Shown here piece by piece: positions 36,262 through 46,696 of a stretch of 58,398 nucleotides of DNA. Numbering within the stretch: the stretch's first letter is position 1; each line of letters starts with the position of its first letter. Location of the stretch: NCBI RefSeq assembly GCF_026162625.1, contig NZ_JAOTBD010000023.1, forward strand, positions 1-58,398, in the 5' to 3' direction. A model generated the notes under the pieces. It saw only the letters and a program-made list of their open reading frames with translations. It had not been told where the DNA came from and made no database searches. The stretch comes from Paracoccus beibuensis (GTDB lineage: Bacteria > Pseudomonadota > Alphaproteobacteria > Rhodobacterales > Rhodobacteraceae). Made by a program: the position numbers and the translations under genes.

Positions 36262-36294
36262 TGTGGGGCAAGCAGGCAACCCGCCTGCCCCACA
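36262..36294 (+). promoter_or_regulatory. Bulged long hairpin in the purH leader
   Basis: TGTGGGGC...AGGC (36262-36269, 36274-36277) pairs with GCCT-GCCCCACA (36283-36294), a 12-bp stem with a 4-base bulge AAGC and loop AACCC. It lies in the 192-base rsmB-purH gap, 93 bases before the purH ATG. No T-run follows on either strand, so it is more likely a leader or processing structure than a terminator. Confidence 0.45.
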
Positions 36295-36387
36295 AGGCCA
36301 CGGTGCAGGTGCCGATCGGCATCCGGCGCTGGACTGTCGGGACCGGCTTCGCTAATCGGGCGGGGAACCAGACACGAGGCCCCTCCC

Positions 36388-37989
36388 ATGCCTGCAAACG
36401 CAGCCTCCGCCCCCGTCGCCATCAAGCGTGCGCTGATTTCCGTTTCCGACAAGACCGGCCTGATCGAGTTCGCCCGCGCCCTGCACGCGCGCGGCGTCGA
36501 GATCCTGTCCACCGGCGGCAGCGCAAAGGCCCTGCGCGACACGGGCATGGCGGTCACCGACGTGGCCGATGTCACCGGCTTTCCGGAAATGATGGACGGC
36601 CGCGTCAAGACGCTGCACCCGGCGGTGCATGGCGGGTTGCTGGCGCTGCGCGACAACCCCGACCACGTTGCCGCGATGGAGAACCACGGCATCGGCGCGA
36701 TCGACCTGCTGGTCGTGAACCTTTATCCGTTCGAGGAAACCGTCGCCCGCGGCGCGGATTACGACGACTGCATCGAGAACATCGACATCGGCGGCCCCGC
36801 GATGATCCGGGCAGCGGCCAAGAACCACGGTTTCGTCACAGTGGTCGTGGATGTGCAGGATTACGACGCGGTGCTGGCCGAACTGGACGCGAACGGCGGG
36901 ACCACCCTGCCCTTCCGCCAGCGCCTGGCGCAGACCGCCTATGCCCGCACCGCCGCCTATGACGCCGCCGTCAGCACCTGGATGGCCGACGCCATCGGAG
37001 AGGCCGTGCCCCGCCGCCGCGCCTTTGCCGGCACGCTGGCCCAGGGCCTGCGCTATGGCGAAAACCCGCACCAGCAGGCAGCCTTCTATGTGACAGGCGA
37101 TGCCCGCCCCGGCGTGGCGACCGCCCAGCAGCACCAGGGCAAGGAGCTGTCCTACAACAACATCAACGACACGGACGCCGCCTTCGAGCTGGTGGCCGAG
37201 TTCGACCCCGCCCAAGGCCCCGCATGCGCGATCATCAAGCACGCCAACCCCTGCGGCGTGGCCCAGGGCGCGACCGCGTTGGAGGCCTACAAGCGCGCCT
37301 TCGACTGCGACCGCACCTCGGCCTTCGGCGGGATCATCGCGCTGAACCGGCCGCTGGACGGGGCGACGGCCGAGGAGATCGTCAAGATCTTCACCGAGGT
37401 CGTGATCGCGCCCGACGCGGACGAGGACGCGCGCCGCATCTTTGCCGCGAAAAAGAACCTGCGCCTGCTGACCACGGGCGGGCTGCCCGATCCGCGCGCC
37501 GGTGGGCTGGCCTTTCGGCAGGTTGCGGGCGGGCTGCTGGTGCAGGGCCGCGACAACGGCCACGTGACCCGCGCCGACTTGAAGATCGTGACGGACCGTC
37601 AGCCCTCGGACCAGGAACTGGCCGACCTGATGTTCGCCTGGACCGTCGCCAAGCATGTGAAATCGAACGCCATCGTCTATGCCAAGGACCTGGCGACGGT
37701 GGGCATCGGCGCGGGTCAGATGAGCCGCGTTGACAGCACCCGCATCGGCCGGCGCAAGTCCGAGGACATGGCCGAGGCCTTGGGCCTGTCCGAACCGCTG
37801 ACCAACGGCGCGGCGGTGGCCTCGGACGCATTCTTCCCCTTCGCCGACGGCATCGAGGCCCTGGCCGAGGCCGGCGCCCGCGCGGTGATCCAGCCCGGCG
37901 GATCGATGCGCGACGACGAGGTCATCGCGGCCGCGAACCGCCTTGGGCTGGCGATGGTCCTGACGGGCCAACGCCACTTCCGCCACTGA
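36388..37989 (+). CDS. purH: Bifunctional AICAR transformylase/IMP cyclohydrolase
   Basis: A 533-residue enzyme for the last two steps of IMP synthesis. The N-terminal IMP cyclohydrolase domain (about 10-200) begins [18 protein letters not shown] and has [13 protein letters not shown]. The C-terminal transformylase domain has Lys284-His285 in [11 protein letters not shown] and ends [32 protein letters not shown]. Full length. Its TGA stop and the lspA ATG share one base (TGATG). Confidence 0.96.
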   Translation: MPANAASAPVAIKRALISVSDKTGLIEFARALHARGVEILSTGGSAKALRDTGMAVTDVADVTGFPEMMDGRVKTLHPAVHGGLLALRDNPDHVAAMENHGIGAIDLLVVNLYPFEETVARGADYDDCIENIDIGGPAMIRAAAKNHGFVTVVVDVQDYDAVLAELDANGGTTLPFRQRLAQTAYARTAAYDAAVSTWMADAIGEAVPRRRAFAGTLAQGLRYGENPHQQAAFYVTGDARPGVATAQQHQGKELSYNNINDTDAAFELVAEFDPAQGPACAIIKHANPCGVAQGATALEAYKRAFDCDRTSAFGGIIALNRPLDGATAEEIVKIFTEVVIAPDADEDARRIFAAKKNLRLLTTGGLPDPRAGGLAFRQVAGGLLVQGRDNGHVTRADLKIVTDRQPSDQELADLMFAWTVAKHVKSNAIVYAKDLATVGIGAGQMSRVDSTRIGRRKSEDMAEALGLSEPLTNGAAVASDAFFPFADGIEALAEAGARAVIQPGGSMRDDEVIAAANRLGLAMVLTGQRHFRH

Positions 37990-38675
37990 TGGCCGCGCCC
38001 GCCAAGCCCGCCGCCAAGGCCCCGCGGGTGCGCAAGCCGCGCACGCCCCCGCCGCCCGCACGCAGCGACATGCGGCTGGTGGCCTGGGTCGCGGCAGGCA
38101 TCTTCCTGCTGGACCAGGCGCTGAAATACCTGGTCGTCCATGTCATGCAGCTGGACCGGGTCCGCGAGATCGATGTCCTGCCGCCCTGGCTGAACCTGCG
38201 CATGGCCTGGAACCAGGGCGTGAACTTCGGGTTGATGGCGTCGGACCAGGACGTCATGCGCTGGGTGCTGGTCGGCATCGCGGTGGCGATCTGCATCTGG
38301 GTCTGGATCTGGGTGTGGCGGTCTGTGATGGGCCGGTTCGGCCGGATCGCGGCGGGCCTGCTGATCGGCGGCGCGCTGGGGAATGTCGTGGACCGGCTGC
38401 TTTACGGCGCGGTGGCCGATTTCCTGAACATGTCGCTGCCGGGCTGGCAGAACCCCTACAGCTTCAACGTGGCCGATATCTCGATCTTCGCGGGCGCGAT
38501 CGGGCTGGTCCTGATGCCGCAAAAGCCGGCAGCCGCGCAGACCGCCCCGGCCCGGCCTGCGGCGAAAACGCCTGCAACGCCCAAGCCCGCCGCGCCAAAG
38601 GCTCCGCGCCCGGCCCAGCCCGACCTTTTCGAGCAGACCGAAGAGACGCGTGACGGACGGGGAAAATCCGGCTAA
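37989..38675 (+). CDS. lspA: Lipoprotein signal peptidase with long terminal extensions
   Basis: A 228-residue signal peptidase II that removes signal peptides from lipid-modified prolipoproteins. The core (about 28-175) has four membrane segments and the catalytic Asp144 (GAVADFLN) and Asp163 (FNVADISIF), 19 residues apart as in the family; GNVVDR precedes them. Unusual are a 27-residue Ala/Pro/Lys/Arg-rich N-tail and a ~50-residue Ala/Pro/Lys-rich C-tail ending in a charged stretch, both presumably cytoplasmic. It is followed by a lipoprotein gene that would be its substrate. Confidence 0.92.
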   Translation: MAAPAKPAAKAPRVRKPRTPPPPARSDMRLVAWVAAGIFLLDQALKYLVVHVMQLDRVREIDVLPPWLNLRMAWNQGVNFGLMASDQDVMRWVLVGIAVAICIWVWIWVWRSVMGRFGRIAAGLLIGGALGNVVDRLLYGAVADFLNMSLPGWQNPYSFNVADISIFAGAIGLVLMPQKPAAAQTAPARPAAKTPATPKPAAPKAPRPAQPDLFEQTEETRDGRGKSG

Positions 38676-38695
38676 GGAAGGGCGCAAAGGACCAA

Positions 38696-39229
38696 ATGGG
38701 GCAGGACATGCGAACAAGCGCGCTGGTGATGGGATTTGCGGCCGCGTTGGTCGTTGCGGGCTGCAGCGGCGGCCGGCAGCTGAACAACTTCAACGTCGGC
38801 CGGTCCGGGCCGGACGAATTCGCCATCCTGCCGACGCGGTCGCTGACCATGCCGCCGGACCTGTCGGTCCTGCCGGCGCCCACGCCCGGCGGCGCGAACA
38901 TCACCGATCCGAACCCGAAGGGAGAGGCCGTGGCCGCTCTTGGCGGCAGCGCCGAGCGTCTGGAAGACCGCGGCATCGCGGCCAGCGACCAGGCCCTGGT
39001 CGCCCACGCGGCCCGCACCGGCACCGATGCGCAGATCCGCGAGACGCTGGCCGCCTCGGACGCCGAATGGCGCGCCCGCAACGGTCGCCGCCCGCTGGAG
39101 CGGATCTTCGGCACCTCGGTCTATCAGCGTGCCTATGACCCCATGGCGCTGGATTCGCGGGATGAACAGCTGCGCTGGCAGCGCGCCGGCGCGATCACCT
39201 CGACCTCGCCCGCGCCGGCCGAGGACTGA
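38696..39229 (+). CDS. DUF3035 domain-containing lipoprotein
   Basis: A 177-residue predicted lipoprotein (lipobox ALVVAG-Cys23). The mature part is mostly polar with the conserved [47 protein letters not shown] that defines DUF3035. Function unknown; the gene is regularly found with lspA and M16 genes in Rhodobacterales, which hints at an envelope role. ATG at 38696 has AAAGGA at good spacing; the alternative at 38708 gives a more usual short signal peptide but a poorer site. Confidence 0.82.
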   Translation: MGQDMRTSALVMGFAAALVVAGCSGGRQLNNFNVGRSGPDEFAILPTRSLTMPPDLSVLPAPTPGGANITDPNPKGEAVAALGGSAERLEDRGIAASDQALVAHAARTGTDAQIRETLAASDAEWRARNGRRPLERIFGTSVYQRAYDPMALDSRDEQLRWQRAGAITSTSPAPAED

Positions 39230-39346
39230 GCGTCCGGGGACGGACCGGGCGCGGCATCACGCCCGCCGCACATTGTCGTTAGTGCGCTTGCGCAAGCCCT
39301 TTGGGCGGTCCAGATTCCGCCGCAGCAAGAGGAGGTTGCAGCACCC

Positions 39347-40768
39347 ATGCGTCGCCCCGCATTCCGTCCCGCCCTGGCCACGGCCCTGGCGCTGACTACA
39401 TCCCTGGCGGCCCTGTCCGCGCGGGCCGAGATGCCCGAGGGCATCAGCCACTTCACCCTCCCGAACGGCCTGGAGACCGTCGTGATCGAGGATCACCGCG
39501 CGCCCGTCGTCGTGCAGATGGTCTGGTACCAGATCGGCGCCGCCGACGAGGTGCCGGGCAAGTCCGGCATTGCCCATTACCTGGAACACCTGATGTTCAA
39601 GGGCACCGACAAACTGGAGGCCGGTGAGCTGTCGAAGACCGTCACGTCCAATGGCGGCAGCGACAATGCCTTCACGTCCTGGGACTATACCGCCTATTTC
39701 CAGCGCATCGCCAGCGACCGGCTGCCGCTGATCATGGAGATGGAGGCCGACAGGATGGAGAACCTGTCGATCTCGGACGACGACTGGAAGGCCGAGCGCC
39801 AAGTCGTGCTGGAGGAGCGCGCGCAGCGGGTCGACAGCGATCCCGCCGCACTGTTTGCCGAGGAGATGAACGCGGTCGTCTTTGATAATCACCCCTATGG
39901 CCGCCCGATCATCGGCTGGCGCGACGAGATTGCGGCGCTGACGCGCGAGGATGCCATCGACTGGTACGACACGCATTACGGGCCGGACGACGCGGTGCTG
40001 ATCCTGGCCGGCGACGTCACCCCCGAGAAGGCGCGGCGCCTGGCCGAGGAGTATTACGGCGACATCCCGGCCAAGGCCGAGGACGCGCCCCGCATCCGCC
40101 CGCAAGAGCCGGTCAAGCAGACCGCCCGCCGGATCGAGATGACGGACCCCCGCGTGGCCCAGCCCCGGATGACCCGCAGCACGCTGGCCCCGGAACGCGA
40201 TCCCGGCCAGCAGCGGCAGGCCGCGGCGCTGACGGTGCTGGCGGACCTTCTGGGCGGCTCGACCCAGACGTCGGTGCTGGGGCAGGCGCTGGTGCTGCCG
40301 GGCACGGCCTTGTGGGCCGGTGCGTCCTATAGCGGGCTGTCGCTGGACCGGACCGAGTTCACGCTGTCGCTGGTGCCCTCCGCAGGTGTCACGCCCGAGG
40401 AGGCCGAGGCGGCGCTGGACGAGGCGCTGGCGACCTTTCTGGAGGAAGGGCCCGACCCTGCCGACCTCGAGCGGGTCAAGACCCGTATCCGCGCCGCGCA
40501 GATCTATGCCCGCGATTCGGCGCATGGGCGCGCCTATGACTATGGTCAGGGCCTGTCCACCGGCCTGACGGTCGAGGACGTCAACGACTGGCCGGATATC
40601 CTTTCGGCCGTCACGGCCGAGGACATCATGGAGGTCGCCCGCATGGTGCTGACCGATCAGGGCAGCGTCACTGGGTGGCTGCTGCCCGAGGCAGTCGAGA
40701 CGGCCGCCGGCGCCCCTGCCGCCGGCGCGCCGGAAACCCCCGCGAACGCCCAGGAGGTGCAGCCATGA
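39347..40768 (+). CDS. M16 family zinc peptidase (catalytic partner)
   Basis: A 473-residue secreted pitrilysin-type peptidase. A signal peptide (to SARA, ~27) precedes the inverted zinc motif HYLEH (His77, Glu80, His81), with a distal Glu in the region EEMNAVVFDNHPYGRPIIGW. The second half is the inactive M16 domain. The C-terminus has an Ala/Pro-rich tail. It probably acts in the periplasm as a heterodimer with the next gene, whose start overlaps its stop (ATGA). AGGAGG is 12 bases before the start, rather far. Confidence 0.92.
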   Translation: MRRPAFRPALATALALTTSLAALSARAEMPEGISHFTLPNGLETVVIEDHRAPVVVQMVWYQIGAADEVPGKSGIAHYLEHLMFKGTDKLEAGELSKTVTSNGGSDNAFTSWDYTAYFQRIASDRLPLIMEMEADRMENLSISDDDWKAERQVVLEERAQRVDSDPAALFAEEMNAVVFDNHPYGRPIIGWRDEIAALTREDAIDWYDTHYGPDDAVLILAGDVTPEKARRLAEEYYGDIPAKAEDAPRIRPQEPVKQTARRIEMTDPRVAQPRMTRSTLAPERDPGQQRQAAALTVLADLLGGSTQTSVLGQALVLPGTALWAGASYSGLSLDRTEFTLSLVPSAGVTPEEAEAALDEALATFLEEGPDPADLERVKTRIRAAQIYARDSAHGRAYDYGQGLSTGLTVEDVNDWPDILSAVTAEDIMEVARMVLTDQGSVTGWLLPEAVETAAGAPAAGAPETPANAQEVQP

Positions 40769-42090
40769 TCCGCGTCGCATTCGCCGCCGTCTTCGCACTT
40801 CTGGCCCTGCCGGCGCAGGCGATCGAAATTCAGGAAGTGATCTCGCCCGGCGGAATCGAGGCCTGGCTGGTCGAGGACGAGAGTATCCCCTTCGTCGCGC
40901 TGGACATCCAGTTCCGGGGTGGCGCCAGCCTTGATGCCGAAGGCAAGCGCGGGGCCGTCAACCTGATGACCGGGCTGCTGGAGGAGGGGGCGGCCAAGCG
41001 CAACGCCACCGAATTCGCGCAGGCGGTCGCGGATCTGGGCGCGCGCCTGTCCTTCGATGCCGGCGACGATACCGTGTCCGTCGGTTTCCAGTCGCTGAGC
41101 GAGAACCGCGACGAGGCCGCCGACCTTCTGGCCGAGGCGCTGACGCAACCCCGCTTCGACGATGACGCCATCGAACGCGTGCGCGCGCAGGTGCAGGCGA
41201 TCATCCGCTCCGAGGCGACCGACCCGAACAGCATCGCCGCCAAGGAGATGGCGGCCCAGGCCTGGGGCGACCACCCCTATGCGACCTCGGTCAACGGCAC
41301 ACGTGAAAGCGTCGCCAAGCTGGGGCGGCAGGACCTTGTCGCTGCCAAGAACCGCGTGCTGGCGCGTGACCGGGTCGTCGTGGGCGCCGCGGGCGACATT
41401 TCGGCCGAGGAGCTGGGGCTGCTGCTGGACCGCATCCTGGGCGGGCTGCCGGAAACTGGCACTGCCCCCCTGCCAGAAGATGCCGACCTGCAGCTCTCCG
41501 GCGGTACGACCGTGATCGACTGGAACAGCCCGCAGACGGTCGTGGCCTTTGCGGGACCCGGCCTGCCCATCGACGATCCGGACTATTTCGCGGCCTATGT
41601 CGCGAATCACATCCTGGGCGGCGGCGGCTTCAGTTCGCGCCTGATGGAGGAGATCCGCGAAAAGCGCGGGCTGACCTATGGTATCGGCACGGGGCTGGCG
41701 ACGGGTCTCTATGGTCAGACCTGGCAGGGCGGCATGGCGGGATCGAACCAGACCACGGCCGAGGCGGTCGAGCTGATCCGGCAGGAATGGGCCAAGATGT
41801 CCGAGGGCGTCACCCAGCAGGAACTGGCGGATGCCAAGACCTACCTGACGGGCGAATACCCGCTGCGCTTCGACGGCAACGGGCGGATCGCGTCGATTCT
41901 GGCCGGGATGCAGCTGATCGGCCTGCCCATCGACTATATCGACACCCGAAATGCGCAGGTCGAGGCGGTCACGGTCGAGGACGTGACCCGCGTGGCCGAG
42001 CGGCTGCTGGACCCGGAACAGCTGCGCTTCGTTCTGGTCGGGCAGCCGGAGGGGATCGAGCCCACGACCGCCGACGCCACCACGAACTGA
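40765..42090 (+). CDS. M16 family peptidase-like protein (non-catalytic partner)
   Basis: A 441-residue secreted M16 paralogue. The signal peptide ends near PAQA (18). Where the active protein has HxxEH this one reads NLMTGLLEEGA, so it cannot bind zinc. It keeps the Arg/Tyr region SSRLMEEIREKRGLTYGIGTG that contacts substrate in partner subunits. This is the division of labour known from mitochondrial processing peptidase and bacterial M16 pairs. AGGAGG precedes the ATG. Confidence 0.92.
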   Translation: MIRVAFAAVFALLALPAQAIEIQEVISPGGIEAWLVEDESIPFVALDIQFRGGASLDAEGKRGAVNLMTGLLEEGAAKRNATEFAQAVADLGARLSFDAGDDTVSVGFQSLSENRDEAADLLAEALTQPRFDDDAIERVRAQVQAIIRSEATDPNSIAAKEMAAQAWGDHPYATSVNGTRESVAKLGRQDLVAAKNRVLARDRVVVGAAGDISAEELGLLLDRILGGLPETGTAPLPEDADLQLSGGTTVIDWNSPQTVVAFAGPGLPIDDPDYFAAYVANHILGGGGFSSRLMEEIREKRGLTYGIGTGLATGLYGQTWQGGMAGSNQTTAEAVELIRQEWAKMSEGVTQQELADAKTYLTGEYPLRFDGNGRIASILAGMQLIGLPIDYIDTRNAQVEAVTVEDVTRVAERLLDPEQLRFVLVGQPEGIEPTTADATTN

Positions 42091-42097
42091 GAGCAAG

Positions 42098-42141
42098 AGG
42101 GGAAACCCCTGAAAGCGCCGCGCCCCGTTGGTGCGCGGCGC
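42098..42141 (+). terminator. Two tandem hairpins after the M16 pair
   Basis: AGGGG/CCCCT (42098-42102, 42106-42110, loop AAA) is followed by GCGCCGCGC/GCGCGGCGC (42115-42123, 42133-42141). The second is a very stable 9-bp stem, but only GGTCGTTTCC follows, so intrinsic termination would be weak. They separate the M16 operon from mutL. Confidence 0.5.
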
Positions 42142-42210
42142 GGTCGTTTCCGGCCGGTAGCGCCCGCGAACCTCTGGCGGCGCGGGGGCGGGGCTGCTAG
42201 ATTTAGGGCG

Positions 42211-44031
42211 ATGAACGATCATTCGCGCAACATAAGCCCGGTCATCCGCCAGCTGGATGAGGCGACCGCCAACCGCATCGCGGCGGGCGAGGTGGTCGAG
42301 CGTCCGGCCTCGGCCGTCAAGGAGCTGGTCGAGAACGCGCTGGACGCCGGCGCCACCCGCGTCGACGTTGCCATCGAGGAAGGCGGCAAGCGCCTGATCC
42401 GGGTCAGCGACGACGGCTGCGGGATGCTGCCCGACGACCTGCCGCTGGCGCTGTCGCGTCACGCGACCAGCAAGATCGACGGCAGCGATCTGCTGGCCAT
42501 CACCAGCTTCGGATTCCGTGGTGAGGCGCTGCCGTCGCTTGGCGCGGTGGGGCGGCTGGTGATCACCTCGCGGCGGCAGGGGGCGGATGGCGCCTCCATC
42601 GCTGTGGCGGGCGGGCGGCTGTCCGCCCCGCGCCCCGCGGCCGGGAACTGCGGCACCGTCGTGGAGCTGCGCGAGCTGTTCTTCGCGACGCCGGCCCGGC
42701 TGAAGTTCCTGCGGACCGAACGCGCCGAAACCCAGGCCGTGGCCGAGGTGGTGCGCCGTCTGGCCATGGCCGAGCCCTATGTCGGCTTCTGCCTGACCGC
42801 CGACGGCCGCGAGATCTTCCGCGCCGATGCCGAGCAGGGAGAGCTGTTCGGTGCCCTGACCACGCGCCTGTCGCGGATCATGGGCACCGAGTTCACCGAC
42901 AACGCCCTGCCCATCGACGCCGAGCGCGACGGGATTTCGCTGACCGGCTTCGCGGCGCTGCCGACCTATTCGCGCGGGGCAGCCGTGGCGCAGCACCTGT
43001 TCGTCAATGGCCGGCCGGTGCGTGACAGGCTGCTGACCGGGGCGCTGCGGGCGGGCTATATGGACGTGCTAGCCTCGGGGCGGCATCCGGCGGCGGTGCT
43101 GTTCCTGAACTGCGATCCGCAGCTGGTGGACGTGAACGTCCACCCCGCCAAGGCCGAGGTCCGATTCCGTGATCCTCAGGCGGCGCGGGGGCTGGTCGTC
43201 AGCGCCCTGCGTCATGCGATGGCGGGGGCGGGGCACCGCGCGTCCTCGACCGTGGGGGCGGCGACGCTGCAGGCGATGCGCCCGCAGCCGGTGCATCATC
43301 CGGTTCGGCCCACGGCAACGGCGGTTCGGGCGGGGCTGGACCTGCAGGCCCCCACGACGCTGGCACCTGCCCCCCACCCGGGCTTCGGAGAAGGCCCCTC
43401 GGCCCGCTTCGAGTCGGTGGAGGACCTGTCCCCGGCCGCCACCGAGGATACCCCCCTGGGCGCGGCGCGGGCGCAGATCCACGAGAACTACATCATCGCG
43501 CAGACTGCGGACGGGCTGGTCATCGTCGACCAGCATGCGGCGCATGAACGGCTGGTCTATGAACGGCTGAAGGCACAGGCCGAGGCGAACGGCATCGCCG
43601 CGCAGGCGCTGCTGATCCCCGAGATCGTCGAACTGTCCGATTCCGATGCCGCGCGCGTCCTGTCGGTGGCCGAGGATCTGGCATCGCTCGGCCTTGTGAT
43701 CGAGCCCTTCGGCGGCGGCGCCATCGCGGTGCGAGAGGTGCCGGCGATGCTGGCACGTCTGGATGCGAGGGCGCTGATCCGTGACATCCTTGATGACCTT
43801 GAGGACCAGGGCGCGTCCGACCGGCTGCGGGCGCGGATCGATGCGGTGCTGTCGTCCATGGCCTGCCACGGCTCGGTCCGGTCGGGGCGGCGCATGACCG
43901 CAGAGGAGATGAACGCCCTTCTGCGGGAGATGGAGCGGACGCCGAAGTCCGGCCAGTGCAACCATGGGCGCCCGACCTGGGTCAAGCTGCCCTTGGCCGA
44001 TATCGAGCGGCTGTTCGGGCGGCGCGACTGA
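42211..44031 (+). CDS. mutL: DNA mismatch repair protein MutL
   Basis: A 606-residue GHKL ATPase coordinating mismatch repair. The N-terminus has the ATPase motifs ENALDAGA (41-48), DDGCGM and RHATSKI...[13 protein letters not shown] sequence. The C-terminal domain carries a nuclease-type metal site, [12 protein letters not shown] (from Asp440), with [17 protein letters not shown] and a final FGR, so this MutL probably nicks DNA itself. A ~100-residue Pro/Ala-rich linker joins the halves. The ribosome site is weak (AGGGCG). mutS is not in the window. Confidence 0.95.
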   Translation: MNDHSRNISPVIRQLDEATANRIAAGEVVERPASAVKELVENALDAGATRVDVAIEEGGKRLIRVSDDGCGMLPDDLPLALSRHATSKIDGSDLLAITSFGFRGEALPSLGAVGRLVITSRRQGADGASIAVAGGRLSAPRPAAGNCGTVVELRELFFATPARLKFLRTERAETQAVAEVVRRLAMAEPYVGFCLTADGREIFRADAEQGELFGALTTRLSRIMGTEFTDNALPIDAERDGISLTGFAALPTYSRGAAVAQHLFVNGRPVRDRLLTGALRAGYMDVLASGRHPAAVLFLNCDPQLVDVNVHPAKAEVRFRDPQAARGLVVSALRHAMAGAGHRASSTVGAATLQAMRPQPVHHPVRPTATAVRAGLDLQAPTTLAPAPHPGFGEGPSARFESVEDLSPAATEDTPLGAARAQIHENYIIAQTADGLVIVDQHAAHERLVYERLKAQAEANGIAAQALLIPEIVELSDSDAARVLSVAEDLASLGLVIEPFGGGAIAVREVPAMLARLDARALIRDILDDLEDQGASDRLRARIDAVLSSMACHGSVRSGRRMTAEEMNALLREMERTPKSGQCNHGRPTWVKLPLADIERLFGRRD

Positions 44032-44177
44032 TCCGCCGCAGCCCCTGGTCGAGCTTGGGCAGACCCGCCTTCGGACACGCCTTTCACGAAGCGTTTGCAG
44101 CCTTGACGTGGTCGCAAGCTTCCATGGCAGGATTGGCCTTGTGGTGCGCCACCGCCGAACCCAAGCTTCTGTTGAGC

Positions 44178-44203
44178 TGCGGCTGCGTTTCGCAGCAGCC
44201 GCA
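44178..44203. promoter_or_regulatory. GC-rich hairpin between mutL and the sugar dehydrogenase gene
   Basis: TGCGGC-TGCG (44178-44187) pairs with CGCA...GCCGCA (44191-44194, 44198-44203) around loop TTT with a 3-base bulge. It sits between two convergent stops (44031 and 44239) and could terminate either transcript, though no T-run follows. Confidence 0.35.
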
Positions 44204-44238
44204 ACCTCGGGGGCGGGGTTGACCTCGCCAAGGTCTCC

Positions 44239-45447
44239 TCAGGCGTCGCCTGCACCTTCCGGCGTGATGCGGATCATCTGGCCGTTGTCGTGGTCGGTGA
44301 TCAGCATCAGCGCCCCGTCCTGGGCGACCTCGACGTCGCGGACGCGGCCGACACCCTGAAGGTGACGGTCTTCGCCGGTCACGCGGCCGTCCTGGATGTC
44401 CAGCCGGATCAGCTCCTCGGACTTCAGGGCGCCGATCAGGGCCTGCCCCTGCCAATCGGGGAACATCTCGCCGTCATAGAAGGTCATGCCGCTGATCGCG
44501 GGCGAGGGGTCCCAGTAGTAGACGGGCTGCTGCATCCCCTCCATCTCCTCGACCCCCTGCTGGGACCCGTCGTAGTCGGTGCCATAGCTGACCTCGGGCC
44601 AGCCATAGTTCACGCCCGGCTCGATCAGGTTCAGCTCGTCGCCGCCCTTGGGACCATGCTCGGCCACCCAAAGTTGCCCGTTCGGACCCATCTCGGCGGC
44701 CTGTATGTTGCGATGGCCCATCGACCAGATCTCGGGCAGCGCGCCCTCGACGCCCGCGCCGGCCGGTTCGCCCGTGGTGGCGTCGATGCGGACGATCTTG
44801 CCAAGGGTCGATTGCGGGTCCTGCGCGTATTGCCGCGGCTCGGGGTCCGAACGTTCGCCCAGGCCGACGAAGATATGCCCCTCTCCGTCATGGACGATCC
44901 GCGCGCCGAAGTGCTTGGTCGAGGCCCAGGCCGGCTGCTGCTGAAAGATCCGCTCGACGTTCTGCATCGTGGTGCCGTCTTCGGACAGCGTCCCGGTGGC
45001 CACGGCGGTGGCATTCTTGCCGTCGCCGCGCGGTTCCGCATAGGTCCACCAGACGCGGCGGGTTTCGGCAAAGTCATCGGCAACCGAGACGTCGTGCAAC
45101 CCGCCCTGGCCGCGGTTGTCCACCTCTGGCAGACCGGCGATGGGTTCGCCCACCTGGCCTTCGGCGGTCACGATGCGCATGCGCCCGGGGCGTTCGGTCA
45201 CCAGCCAGCTGCCGTCGGGCAGTTGATCGAGGCCCCAGGGATGCTCCAGCCCCTCGGCCACGACGGTCTGCGTCAGCTCGACGCCGCTCTGCAGCTCCGG
45301 CGCGCGGGTCTGGTTTTCGAAGGCGGGGGACTGGTCATAGGCGGCGCCGCTCGGCGCGGCTTCGTTGAACTGCTGCGCGCAGCCAGCCCCGGCCAGAACG
45401 GCGGTGGCGGCAAGAGCGGTCAGGCTTGTCGTCGTGGGGCGGGTCAT
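44239..45447 (-). CDS. PQQ-dependent sugar dehydrogenase lipoprotein
   Basis: A 402-residue beta-propeller of the soluble aldose sugar dehydrogenase (Asd/YliI) family. The lipobox VLAGAG-Cys23 anchors it in the envelope. GLEHPWGLDQLPDGSWLVTERPGRMRIV, GLHDVSVADDF, SMGHRNIQAAE and AEHGPKGGDELNLI are family motifs around the PQQ pocket. It would oxidise aldoses and feed the respiratory chain. The start is taken at MTRPTTTSLT, which has GGAGAA upstream and gives a clean signal peptide. Confidence 0.87.
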   Translation of the reverse strand: MTRPTTTSLTALAATAVLAGAGCAQQFNEAAPSGAAYDQSPAFENQTRAPELQSGVELTQTVVAEGLEHPWGLDQLPDGSWLVTERPGRMRIVTAEGQVGEPIAGLPEVDNRGQGGLHDVSVADDFAETRRVWWTYAEPRGDGKNATAVATGTLSEDGTTMQNVERIFQQQPAWASTKHFGARIVHDGEGHIFVGLGERSDPEPRQYAQDPQSTLGKIVRIDATTGEPAGAGVEGALPEIWSMGHRNIQAAEMGPNGQLWVAEHGPKGGDELNLIEPGVNYGWPEVSYGTDYDGSQQGVEEMEGMQQPVYYWDPSPAISGMTFYDGEMFPDWQGQALIGALKSEELIRLDIQDGRVTGEDRHLQGVGRVRDVEVAQDGALMLITDHDNGQMIRITPEGAGDA

Positions 45448-45558
45448 CGGGTTCTCCGGCTTTGGTCGCAGGTACCCGATCAATGTCCAGACCCCCCGAC
45501 CGTTCCCGCGCCACCGATCACGATTGCTCACGTTCCGGTCAGGCGCGGGAACACCCTG

Positions 45559-46695
45559 TCACTCCAGGTGATCGACCTTTGCCATGTGCTGGGCGATGGT
45601 CAACACCTGTTCCAGCCAATCGCCGACGAGGGCCGGATCGTGCGGCGCGGCCTGCACGCCGGTCGTCAGCCGACCTTCGCGGACCGCCTCGACCGCCAAG
45701 GCGACGGGGATCGATACCAGCTGCGCCATGGCGCTGCCCCTGTCGTTACCCTGCGCGTCCAGCACCCATTCCTTGTGCCAGCCCACGCGGCCGTCACGTT
45801 CGGCCTTCAGCGCCACGAACAGGATGACGCGGTCAGGTTCGCCCGGGTCATAGGCATTGTCGCGCCAGAAGCCCTCGGCCATCTCGCGCAGCCGCGCCTC
45901 TCCTGCGGGACCGTTCAGCGTCTCGATCTCGGTGAAGACTGGGGTCCACGCCTCTTGCCAGCCCTGCAGGCGGAGGGTGCCGCGCACGAAGTCCTGCACG
46001 TCCCAGGCCGGATCGAACCGGTACTGCCGGACGAAGGGCAGGCTGTCGCGGTTGGGATAGACCTCGAACCGTTCGGGCGTGGGCAAGGGTGCGTCATATG
46101 GCTCGATCGCGTGCCAAGGCCGCACCACGTCGCGCACCGCGCCGTTTCGCAGCGATTTCGACGGCGAGCGCAGCGCCCGCAGCACGCCAAGCGGCGACCA
46201 GCTGAACTTGTAGCGGAACGGATTCGGATGCGCCGGAACGCCGCCGCAATAGGACGTGAAGCTGATCCTGTCGCCGGGCTGGGCCGCGGCGCGATAATCC
46301 TCGACCAGGTCATGGGCCATGAGGTGGTCGATGCCGGGGTCCAGGCCCACCTCGTTCACCAGCGCCACACGGGCCGCCTTGGCCTCACTGTCCAGCGCCG
46401 CCATCTCGGGCGAGACATAGCTGGAGCTGACGAAATGCGCGCCCTTGGCAATGGCCATCCGCGCCAGCGCCACGTGCTGGTCGGCGGGCAGCATCGACAC
46501 CACGACATCGCCCTGCCGGACCATCGCTTCCAGCGCCTCGGGCGAATATTCGCGGATCTCCTGCGTCAGGTCGCCCACCTGCTCTTGCGCCTTTTCGACC
46601 GTCCGATTCCAGACATAGACGGCGGCGCCGGTCCCGATCAGCCGGCGCAGCCCCGGAATTGCGCTGAGGCCCGTGCCGACCCAGTGGATTCTCAT
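45559..46695 (-). CDS. Saccharopine dehydrogenase family protein (glutamate-forming type)
   Basis: A 378-residue protein with an N-terminal Rossmann start HWVGTGLSAIPGLRRL and the saccharopine reductase-like core NEVGLDPGIDHLMAHDLVEDYR ... SYCGGVPAHPNPFRYKFSWSPLGVL. This is the signature of the saccharopine dehydrogenase/LYS9 side. It probably oxidises saccharopine to glutamate plus aminoadipate semialdehyde. It follows the companion gene after one base, so both are in one operon. Confidence 0.87.
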   Translation of the reverse strand: MRIHWVGTGLSAIPGLRRLIGTGAAVYVWNRTVEKAQEQVGDLTQEIREYSPEALEAMVRQGDVVVSMLPADQHVALARMAIAKGAHFVSSSYVSPEMAALDSEAKAARVALVNEVGLDPGIDHLMAHDLVEDYRAAAQPGDRISFTSYCGGVPAHPNPFRYKFSWSPLGVLRALRSPSKSLRNGAVRDVVRPWHAIEPYDAPLPTPERFEVYPNRDSLPFVRQYRFDPAWDVQDFVRGTLRLQGWQEAWTPVFTEIETLNGPAGEARLREMAEGFWRDNAYDPGEPDRVILFVALKAERDGRVGWHKEWVLDAQGNDRGSAMAQLVSIPVALAVEAVREGRLTTGVQAAPHDPALVGDWLEQVLTIAQHMAKVDHLE

Positions 46696-46696
46696 C

